Assembly (NCBI GenBank): GCA_036844765.1
Contig: DAIUFE010000003.1
Coordinates: 35,706-99,705, forward strand
Direction: 5' to 3'
Source of the DNA: Thermocaproicibacter sp036844765
GTDB lineage: Bacteria > Bacillota > Clostridia > Oscillospirales > Acutalibacteraceae
Length of the DNA: 64,000 nucleotides
A model generated the notes under the pieces. The model made no database searches. It saw nothing but the letters and a program-made list of their open reading frames with translations, and was not told the origin of the DNA. The position numbers were made by a program, and so were the translations under genes. Positions 39,532 through 46,210 of the stretch are shown here, in pieces. The stretch's first letter is position 1, and the number at the start of each line of letters is the position of its first letter.

Positions 39532-41373
39532 TCAGGTCGCGATGTTGTTGAACTGGCTGAGGTACAGCCGGCTGTAAAAGCCGTTCGCCGCGAGCAGGTC
39601 CTCGTGGGTGCCGCTCTCGACGATTTTTCCGCCGTCGATCACGAAGATCCGGTCGGCGCGCCGGATGGTGCTCAGGCGGTGCGCGATGATGAAGCAGGTC
39701 CGGCCCCGCATCAGCTCGGTCATGGCCTGCTGGATCCGCATCTCGGTGCGCGTGTCCACGCTGCTGGTCGCCTCGTCGAGGATCAGGATGGCCGGGTCGG
39801 CCAGGATTGCGCGGGCGATCGCGATGAGCTGCCGCTGCCCCTGGCTCAGGTTCTTCCCGCTTTCGGAGAGCGCGGTGCCGTACCCGTTTTCCAGCTTCCG
39901 GATAAAGCCGTCGGCGCCCGCGCGGGCGGCGGCCTGCCGGACCTCCGCGTCCGAGGCGTCCAGCCGGCCGTAGCGGATGTTCTCCGCCACCGTGCCGGAG
40001 AACAGGTAGGTGTCCTGCAGCACGATGCCGAAGCAGCGGCGCAGGCTCTCGCGCCGGATGCCGGAGATGGCGCGCCCGTCCAGCAGAATCTCGCCGGACT
40101 GCACGTCGTAGAACCGGTTCACCAGGCTGGCGATCGTGGTCTTGCCCGCGCCCGTCGGGCCGACCAGCGCGGCGGTGCTCCCCGCGGGCACCCGGAAACT
40201 CAGATTTTTAAGGACCGGCAGGCCCTCGCGGTAGCCGAAGGTCACGTGCCGGAACTCCACGTCCCCTTTCGGGCGCGCGAGCTCGGCGGCGTCCGGGCCG
40301 TCGGGCGGCTCCTCCGCGCCGTCGAGCACCTCGAAGATGCGCTCGGCGCCCGCCACGGCCGTCTGCAGCGAGTTGTAGATGTTGGCGATGTCGTTCAGCG
40401 GCCGGGAGAACTGCTTGGTATAGCTCAGGAAGCTCGCGATCACGCCGACGGTGATGCTGCCCTTCACGGCCATCACGCCGCCCGCGACCGCCACCAGGGC
40501 GAAGCCGAGGTTGTTGAGAATGTTCATCAGCGGCATCAGATAGCCCGAGATGATCTGCGCCTTGAGGCTCACGCCGAGAAGTTCCCGGTTGATGCGGCTG
40601 AAGTCGCCGACGATCTCCTCCTCGTGGTTGAACGCCTTGACGATCTGCAGACCCGAGATGCTCTCTTCGATCTGCCCGTTCAGCCGGCCGAGCGCGTTCT
40701 GCTGCTTTTTGAACAGGACGGCCGTGCGTTTGGCCACCGTGCCGGAAAGCAGCAGCACGAGCGGCACGATCGCGACGCCCGCGGCGGTGAGCGGCGGGCT
40801 GATCAGCAGCATCATCGCGAGCGAGCCCGCAATGCCGATCGCGTCCGTCATCAGCGAGACGGTCAGCGTGGAGACGGCCGTGCTGATGTTGTCGATGTCG
40901 TTGGTGAAGCGGCTCATCAGGTCGCCGTGGGTGTGCCGGTCGAAATAGGCGAGCGGCGTGCGCTGGAACTTGTCGAACAGCGATTTCCGCATGGCCTTCA
41001 CGATGCGCTGGGAGGCGTCCGCGATCAGAAAGTTGCTCAGCCAGGTCAGAAACAGGTCGCACAGATAGACCGCCAGCAGCAGCAGGACCGCCCGACCCAG
41101 CGGGCCGAACCGGACCGCGCCGGGCCCGCCGGCCATATAATCCACGGCGCGGCCCGTCAGGTAGGGCGCCGCCAGCAGGATGGCGGAATCCGAGGTCACC
41201 AGCGCCAGGATCACGACGAGGAGGCGCTTTTCCCGCCCGAAGAATTTCCAGAGCCGCTTCATGGAGCCGAGAAAATTCTTCGGTTTTTCGGCCGGCGCGC
41301 GCATCCTGCCGCGCATGCGGCGCGGCATGGGGAGAAACTCGCCCCCGCCGCCGGACTGCTTTTCATTCGGCAC
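39532..41373 (-). CDS. ABC exporter, ATP-binding/permease half B
   Basis: This 613-residue half-transporter has an N-terminal tail, six membrane segments (~50-350) and an ATPase domain (~380-613). The ATPase has Walker A LVGPTGAGKTTIASLV, signature NLSQGQRQLIAIARAIL and Walker B ILILDEATSSVD with the catalytic Glu present. It pairs with the gene just upstream (overlap 11 bases) as a heterodimeric exporter of the MdlAB/BmrCD/TmrAB type. The first 80 residues (basic, Met/Arg-rich) are poorly conserved. Substrate unknown; drugs or lipids are likely. Confidence 0.92.
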   Translation of the reverse strand: MPNEKQSGGGGEFLPMPRRMRGRMRAPAEKPKNFLGSMKRLWKFFGREKRLLVVILALVTSDSAILLAAPYLTGRAVDYMAGGPGAVRFGPLGRAVLLLLAVYLCDLFLTWLSNFLIADASQRIVKAMRKSLFDKFQRTPLAYFDRHTHGDLMSRFTNDIDNISTAVSTLTVSLMTDAIGIAGSLAMMLLISPPLTAAGVAIVPLVLLLSGTVAKRTAVLFKKQQNALGRLNGQIEESISGLQIVKAFNHEEEIVGDFSRINRELLGVSLKAQIISGYLMPLMNILNNLGFALVAVAGGVMAVKGSITVGVIASFLSYTKQFSRPLNDIANIYNSLQTAVAGAERIFEVLDGAEEPPDGPDAAELARPKGDVEFRHVTFGYREGLPVLKNLSFRVPAGSTAALVGPTGAGKTTIASLVNRFYDVQSGEILLDGRAISGIRRESLRRCFGIVLQDTYLFSGTVAENIRYGRLDASDAEVRQAAARAGADGFIRKLENGYGTALSESGKNLSQGQRQLIAIARAILADPAILILDEATSSVDTRTEMRIQQAMTELMRGRTCFIIAHRLSTIRRADRIFVIDGGKIVESGTHEDLLAANGFYSRLYLSQFNNIAT

Positions 41374-43102
41374 GGTCCAGCGCCTCCTTTCCGAACTGGG
41401 AAGCGTAGATTTCCCGGTAGATGCCGCAGCTTTTCAGCAGTTCGCGGTGGGTTCCGCTGCCCGCGATCCTCCCGGCGTCGAGGACGAGGATCGAGTCGGC
41501 GTCCATCACGGAGGTGATCCGCTGCGCGATCACCAGGCAGAGCATGCCGCGCGAATCGCTTCGGATCCCCTCCCGGATCGCGGCCTCGGTGAGAACGTCC
41601 ACGGCGCTGGTGCAGTCGTCGAGGATCAGGATGCGCGGCCGCTTGACCAGCGCGCGGGCGATCGCGATCCGCTGCTTCTGCCCGCCGGAGAGGTTGATGC
41701 CGCCCTGCCCGAGGATCGTTCCGTAGCCCTCGGGCAGCGACCGGATAAAGTCCCGGATCTGCGCGGTCTCGGCGGCTTTTTCCACCTCGTCCATGCCGGC
41801 GTCCCGCTTGCCCCAGCGGATGTTGTCGAGAATGCTGCCGGAGAAGAGCACGTTGTTCTGCGGCACGACGGCGATCTCCCCGCGCAGCCGGGCGGGATCG
41901 GCGCTCCCCGCGTCCATGCCGCCGACGAGGACCTTTCCCTCCGTGGCGCGGTAGAACCGCAGGATCAGGTTGACCAGGGTGGTTTTGCCCGAGCCCGTCG
42001 TCCCGATCAGGCCGAGGACGGTCCCCGGGCCGGCGCGGAAGCTGACGTCGCTCAGCGCCGCCTTTTCCAGGTCGCCGGAATAGGAGAAAAAGACGCGGCG
42101 GAACTCGATCCCCGCGTTCCCGCCCGGCTCCGGCGCGGCGGGGCGGGCCGGCTTCTCGGCGCCGGGCCGGTTCATCACCTCCCCGATGCGCTCGGCGGAG
42201 GCGCGCGCGCGGACGAACCGCGTGAAGATCATCGAGATCCGCGTGAGCGAGTTCGCGATCTGGGTCAGATAGTTGATGAACGCGATGATCTTGCCGACCT
42301 GGATCGTCCCGCCGTCGACGGAAAGGCCGCCGAACCACAGCACCGCGACGATGCCGAGGTTTGCGACCGCCATGGCGGCCGGCGAGAAGATCGCCGTGAC
42401 CTTCATGGCCTCCGCCTGCACGCGCGAAAGCTCTTCGTTGTACCCGGAAAAACGGCGCTCCTCATAATCCGAACGGTTGAAGGCCTTGACCACGCGAACG
42501 CCGGAAAGAAACTCCCGCATCACGCCGTTCAGGCGGTCCAGCGCGCCCTGCACCCTGCGGAAATACGGGTACCCCACCCGGTTGTTGAGCAGAATCACGG
42601 CGGCCACGGCGGGCACCACCGCGGCGAGGACCAGCGAGAACCGAAGGTCCAGCAGGACCGACATCACGATGCTGCCGATGCACAGGAGCGGGGCCTTGAC
42701 GAAAAGCCGCATCGTCCCGTTCACAAAGTCCTGCATCTGCGTCACGTCGTTCGTCAGGCGGGTGACCAGGGAGGCCGTCTCGAACTGCTCGGCGCTCTTG
42801 TACGGCATGCGCTGGATCTTGCCGAACAGATCCAGCCGAAGCTGCGCCCCGAACCGCTGCGAGACCCTGCAGGAAAGGTTGTTGCGCACCACGGCCCCCA
42901 CCGCGCCGATGCCCGTCACGCCCAGCATCAGCCCGCCCGTCCGCAGCACGTAGGGCAGGTCGCGGTTCCGGATGCCGACGTCCACGATCTTCGACAGCAT
43001 CGCGGGCTGCAAGAGCTCGCAAACGGCCTCTACCGAAAGGAAAAAGACCGCAACTAAAAACATTTTGTAATATTTGGCGACGTATTTTTTGAGGTATCCC
43101 AC
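41363..43102 (-). CDS. ABC exporter, ATP-binding/permease half A
   Basis: This 579-residue half-transporter has six membrane segments (~15-310) and an ATPase domain with Walker A LIGTTGSGKTTLVNLIL, signature INLSGGQKQRIAIARALV and Walker B ILILDDCTSAVD. The residue after Walker B is Asp instead of the catalytic Glu. This half therefore probably forms the degenerate ATP site of a heterodimer whose active site comes from half B. GTG start at 43102 eight bases after AAAGGATC. A PadR regulator gene is divergent upstream. Confidence 0.92.
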   Translation of the reverse strand: MGYLKKYVAKYYKMFLVAVFFLSVEAVCELLQPAMLSKIVDVGIRNRDLPYVLRTGGLMLGVTGIGAVGAVVRNNLSCRVSQRFGAQLRLDLFGKIQRMPYKSAEQFETASLVTRLTNDVTQMQDFVNGTMRLFVKAPLLCIGSIVMSVLLDLRFSLVLAAVVPAVAAVILLNNRVGYPYFRRVQGALDRLNGVMREFLSGVRVVKAFNRSDYEERRFSGYNEELSRVQAEAMKVTAIFSPAAMAVANLGIVAVLWFGGLSVDGGTIQVGKIIAFINYLTQIANSLTRISMIFTRFVRARASAERIGEVMNRPGAEKPARPAAPEPGGNAGIEFRRVFFSYSGDLEKAALSDVSFRAGPGTVLGLIGTTGSGKTTLVNLILRFYRATEGKVLVGGMDAGSADPARLRGEIAVVPQNNVLFSGSILDNIRWGKRDAGMDEVEKAAETAQIRDFIRSLPEGYGTILGQGGINLSGGQKQRIAIARALVKRPRILILDDCTSAVDVLTEAAIREGIRSDSRGMLCLVIAQRITSVMDADSILVLDAGRIAGSGTHRELLKSCGIYREIYASQFGKEALDRAE

Positions 43103-43148
43103 GGGGTCAGATCCTTTCGCCGCGTTTTTTCGGAGACAGCGATGGGCT

Positions 43149-43177
43149 TTGCGTTCCGGACTCTTTTGTAGTATGAT
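43149..43177 (+). promoter_or_regulatory. Promoter of padR
   Basis: TTGCGT (43149-43154) and TATGAT (43172-43177) are 17 bases apart, upstream of the padR start. Confidence 0.6.
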
Positions 43178-43214
43178 GGACGTAAATCATCACGGGAAGG
43201 CAGGCTTGCGAAAA

Positions 43215-43565
43215 ATGGAGTCAACCGGAAGAAAAGGGCGCACGTACCGCTTTCTTCCCGCCTATATTCTGCTTTTTCTCGAAGAGAAAAAACTCTACGG
43301 CTTTGCGCTGCTGAACGAATTCCGCAGGCGGCTGCCGAACTACAGCGTGGACGGCGCGGTGATCTACCGCACTTTGCAGGAGCTGGAGCGGGACGGCTTC
43401 CTCCAATCCGACTGGAAGACCGAAGACCCCGGGCCGGCGACCCGCTGGTATGAAATCACGGATTCCGGCCGCGAGAAGCTCAAGGACTACAAGCGGCAGA
43501 TCGAGCAGCGGATCAGGAATCTGGAATTTTTCCTGGAGACCTACCGCACCCTGAACGGGGACTGA
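43215..43565 (+). CDS. PadR family transcriptional regulator
   Basis: This ~116-residue protein has the PadR winged HTH: FLPAYILLFLEEKKLYGFALLNEFRRRL, VDGAVIYRTLQELERDGFLQSDW and RWYEITDSGREKLKDYK. A C-terminal dimerisation helix follows (RIRNLEFFLETYRTL). PadR repressors commonly control adjacent multidrug exporter genes, here the divergent ABC pair and/or the MFS gene downstream. The start may be ATG 43215 or TTG 43206, which is better spaced from GGGAAGG. A palindrome lies 43 bases after its stop. Confidence 0.9.
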   Translation: MESTGRKGRTYRFLPAYILLFLEEKKLYGFALLNEFRRRLPNYSVDGAVIYRTLQELERDGFLQSDWKTEDPGPATRWYEITDSGREKLKDYKRQIEQRIRNLEFFLETYRTLNGD

Positions 43566-43607
43566 GAAAAGTCCCGACGGAAGCTCTTGAAATCGCCGTC
43601 TGAATCG

Positions 43608-43628
43608 CTATATGTGATTCACATATAG
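43608..43628. promoter_or_regulatory. Palindromic operator candidate (PadR-type)
   Basis: CTATATGTGA - T - TCACATATAG is a perfect inverted repeat with 10-bp arms. The ATGT/ACAT half-sites resemble known PadR sites. It lies between padR and the MFS gene and just downstream of a consensus minus-strand promoter, so it would cover about +5 to +25 of that transcript. Confidence 0.7.
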
Positions 43629-43639
43629 ATGCTGAAATA

Positions 43640-43668
43640 AGTATAGGGCCCGGCGGCGCGCCTGTCAA
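43640..43668 (-). promoter_or_regulatory. Consensus promoter directed toward padR/ABC exporter
   Basis: TTGACA (43663-43668) and TATACT (43640-43645) on the minus strand are separated by 17 bases. The first minus-strand gene downstream is the ABC exporter at 43102, on the far side of padR. Confidence 0.7.
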
Positions 43669-43749
43669 GAACATTTTCGGCGGCCGGGCGGGGTGCGCGG
43701 AGCGCCCGCCGTTCCTCAAATTTACATCGAAACGCAGGTTGAAAAAAAG

Positions 43750-44928
43750 ATGCTCACACAGCTTCTCATCCTCATCTATCTTTCCTTCATCAGCCTCGGT
43801 CTTCCGGATTCGCTGCTCGGTTCCGCATGGCCCGCGATGCGCGTCTCCCTCTCCGCGCCGGTCTCATACGCGGGGATCGTCTCCATGATCGTCTCGTGCG
43901 GCACGATCGTCTCCAGCATGATGAGCGCGCGGCTGCTCCGCCGGTTCGGGACGGGCCTCCTTACGGCCGTCAGCGTCGGGCTGACGGCCGCTGCGCTGGC
44001 CGGCTTCGCCGCTTCCCGCTCGTTCTGGCTCCTCTGCGTCCTGGCCGTTCCGCTCGGGCTGGGCGCCGGCGCGGTGGACGCCGGCCTGAACAATTTCGTG
44101 GCCCTCCATTACGCCGCGCGGCACATGAACTGGCTGCACTGCTTTTGGGGGATCGGCGCGACCTGCGGGCCCCTGATCCTCTCGCTGTGGCTCGCGCGGG
44201 GCGGCCAGTGGCGCATGGGCTACGGGACGGTCGCGGCCGTCCAGGCCGCCCTGTTCGTCCTGCTGCTCGTCACGCTGCCGCTCTGGAAGCGCGCCGGCGG
44301 GCGGGAGGCGCCGGGCAAAGAGAGATCCGCCGAGGTGGTTTCGCTCGGCAGGCTTCTGCGGCTCCCCAACGCGAAGCTGGTGCTGGCCGCCTTTTTCTGC
44401 TACTGCGCGGTCGAGCAGACGATCGGCCTCTGGGGCGGCAGCTATGCCGTCGAAAAATACGGGGTCACGGCCGACACGGCGGCCCGGTGGACCTCCGTTT
44501 ATTATTTCGGCATCACGTTCGGGCGGTTCGTTTCCGGCTTCGCCTCCCTGCGGCTGAGCGAGCGCCAGCTTATCCGGGCGGGGCAGGGCTGCGTGCTGGC
44601 CGGCGCCGTGCTGCTGCTTCTGCCGCTGCCCGTCTGGAAGCTGCCGGTCGGCCTGTGCGTCGCCGGGCTGGGCTGCGCGCCGATCTATCCCAACATGCTG
44701 CAGGACACGCCGAAGATTTTCGGCAAAAGCGTCTCGCAGTCCATCATGGGCATCCAGATGGCGTTCGCCTATGTCGGCTCCACGTTCATGCCAGCGCTGT
44801 TCGGGTGGATCGCCCAGTACGCCGGCATCGCCGCTTTCCCGGTCTATCTGCTGGCGTTTATCCTGCCGATGGCGCTCTGCCGGGAGCGGGTCAACCGCGG
44901 CGCGGCGCGCGGCGCCTCCGCCGGGTGA
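43750..44928 (+). CDS. MFS family transporter
   Basis: This ~392-residue protein has twelve predicted membrane segments. The N-terminus MLTQLLILIYLSFISLGLPDSLLGSAWPAM and MNWLHCFWGIGATCGPLIL resemble the FHS/fucose-permease-like branch of MFS, where the substrates are sugars or drugs. A later QSIMGIQMAFAYVGSTFMPALFG segment also fits. The ATG at 43750 is preceded by a weak AGGTTGA; the frame upstream (from 43693) has no membrane or signal features and was not used. Its neighbours are PadR (upstream) and TipA-like MerR (downstream), both typical regulators of efflux. Confidence 0.88.
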   Translation: MLTQLLILIYLSFISLGLPDSLLGSAWPAMRVSLSAPVSYAGIVSMIVSCGTIVSSMMSARLLRRFGTGLLTAVSVGLTAAALAGFAASRSFWLLCVLAVPLGLGAGAVDAGLNNFVALHYAARHMNWLHCFWGIGATCGPLILSLWLARGGQWRMGYGTVAAVQAALFVLLLVTLPLWKRAGGREAPGKERSAEVVSLGRLLRLPNAKLVLAAFFCYCAVEQTIGLWGGSYAVEKYGVTADTAARWTSVYYFGITFGRFVSGFASLRLSERQLIRAGQGCVLAGAVLLLLPLPVWKLPVGLCVAGLGCAPIYPNMLQDTPKIFGKSVSQSIMGIQMAFAYVGSTFMPALFGWIAQYAGIAAFPVYLLAFILPMALCRERVNRGAARGASAG

Positions 44929-44956
44929 CGGTCCGCATATTTTTATAAAAAAGCTC

Positions 44957-44987
44957 TTGACCCTTCCGCAGCGTCAGGGTCTATCCT
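44957..44987 (+). promoter_or_regulatory. MerR-type promoter/operator of the tipA-like gene
   Basis: TTGACC (44957-44962) and TATCCT (44982-44987) are separated by 19 bases instead of 17. Inside the spacer region lies the dyad GACCCT (44959-44964) - 11 bases - AGGGTC (44976-44981). Over-long spacers with a central dyad are the hallmark of MerR-family activated promoters, so the downstream regulator probably activates its own gene. Confidence 0.82.
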
Positions 44988-44990
44988 AAT

Positions 44991-45097
44991 AGCCGTAGCG
45001 ATTCCAGCCGTGCCGGAGAGCCGGAAATTGCTTCTCCCCCGCCGGAGGCGGGGGGGAAAAGCAAAAAGCCTTCCGCAACTGCGCTGGAAATGCTGTG
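44991..45097. repeat. Intergenic palindromic repeat, copy F
   Basis: L arm TAGCGATTCCAGCCGTGCCG, core TTGCTTCTCCCCCGCC-GGA-GGCGGGGGGGAAAAGCAA (45029-45064), R arm CTTCCGCAACTGCGCTGGAA followed by ATGCTGTGA. It has the same orientation as copy C. It lies wholly within the predicted 5' leader of the tipA-like gene. Confidence 0.88.
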
Positions 45098-45121
45098 AAA
45101 TGCGAAAGAAGGGGATGCCGA

Positions 45122-45871
45122 GTGGAAACGCACGAGGTGGCAAAGCTGAGCGGCGTCAGCGTGCGCGCGCTGCGCCACTACGACAGCGTCGGCCTGCTGC
45201 GGCCCTCACGCCGGGCGGAGAACGGATACCGCGATTATTCCGACCGCGATCTGGACCGCCTGCAGCAGATTCTGCTGTTCAGGGCTTGCGGGTTTTCGCT
45301 GAAAAATATCCGGACGCTTCTGGACGATCCCTCTTTCGACCGCAGGCAGGCGTTCCTGCTCCAAAAGAAACTGCTGAAGCGCGAAAGGGAGCACGTGGAC
45401 GCCATGCTTCGCACGCTGGAAAAATCCATCCGGTCCATGAAAGGGGAGATCAGCATGTCGTCCGCAGAAAAGTTCGAGGGCTTCAAGGAGAAGCTGATTT
45501 CGGACAATGAGCAGGAATACGGGGAGGAGATCCGCGAAAAATACGGGAACGAAACCGTCAACCGCTCGAACGCCAAGCTCAAAAACATGACCAAAGAACA
45601 GTATGCCGAACTGGAAACCCTGACGCAGGAGCTCCATGACACCTTGAAGGCGGCCTTTGAGCAGGGGGATCCCCGCAGCGAACTGGCGCAAAAGGCCTGT
45701 GCGCTTCACAAAAAATGGCTTTGCTTTTACTGGGACCGCTACAGCAGGGAGGCGCATAGGGGCGTCGCGCAGATGTATGTGGACGATCCCCGTTTTACGG
45801 CTTACTATGACAAAATCGCGCCCGGATGCGCCGTGTTTCTGAGGAACGCGGTCCGGATTTTCTGCTCGTGA
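45122..45871 (+). CDS. MerR family regulator with TipAS effector domain
   Basis: This 249-residue regulator has the MerR DNA-binding domain THEVAKLSGVSVRALRHYDSVGLLRPSRRAENGYRDYSDRD (residues ~3-43). A coiled coil (to ~110) and a C-terminal TipAS antibiotic-recognition domain with WLCFYWDRYSREAHRGVAQMYVDDPRFTAYYD follow. TipAL-type proteins bind peptide antibiotics and activate efflux or resistance genes. The GTG at 45122 follows GAAGGGGATGCC; the ATG upstream (45098) lies in the repeat flank and was not used. It has a MerR-type promoter of its own; the MFS gene upstream is a plausible co-regulated partner. Confidence 0.92.
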   Translation: METHEVAKLSGVSVRALRHYDSVGLLRPSRRAENGYRDYSDRDLDRLQQILLFRACGFSLKNIRTLLDDPSFDRRQAFLLQKKLLKREREHVDAMLRTLEKSIRSMKGEISMSSAEKFEGFKEKLISDNEQEYGEEIREKYGNETVNRSNAKLKNMTKEQYAELETLTQELHDTLKAAFEQGDPRSELAQKACALHKKWLCFYWDRYSREAHRGVAQMYVDDPRFTAYYDKIAPGCAVFLRNAVRIFCS

Positions 45872-45886
45872 AACCATCATATGCGC

Positions 45887-45990
45887 CCTACAGCATTTCC
45901 AGTTGATTATGCAAGCGGGTTTGTGTTTTCCCCCCGCCGAAGGCGGGGGGAAAACACATCATCTTTCGCAAATTGAAATGGAATTGCCCT
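45887..45990. repeat. Intergenic palindromic repeat, copy G
   Basis: R arm in reverse (CTACAGCATTTCCAGTTGAT), core TGTGTTTTCCCCCCGCC-GAA-GGCGGGGGGAAAACACA (45922-45958), diverged L arm ATGGAATTGCCCTA. It starts 16 bases after the tipA-like stop. Outer ends CTACAGCATTTCCAG and GGAATTGCCC are the most complete apart from copies C and F. Confidence 0.85.
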
Positions 45991-46032
45991 AAAAAGGCAC
46001 GGGCCGTATGGTCCGCCGCAGACGGTAGGAAA

Positions 46033-46066
46033 AACGCCGCTGGGATAAAACCCGGGCGGCGTTTTT
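46033..46066 (+). terminator. Terminator after the tipA-like gene
   Basis: ACGCCGC and GCGGCGT arms with an inner GGG/CCC stem are followed by TTTTTC; a run of As precedes the hairpin, so it may work in both directions. The remaining gap up to 46210 contains nothing else I can identify. Confidence 0.8.
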
Positions 46067-46210
46067 CATGGGCATGTTCAGCTTCGGAACCAATCGGGAA
46101 AGAAGAGAAACAACAGGCTGCGTTCCGGCCTGAATCTGAGATCCTTCGACTTCCGGATTGCCGGATTTTTCAGAATACCCCTCCGGAAGGCGAAAAGGAA
46201 GAGCGGAATT

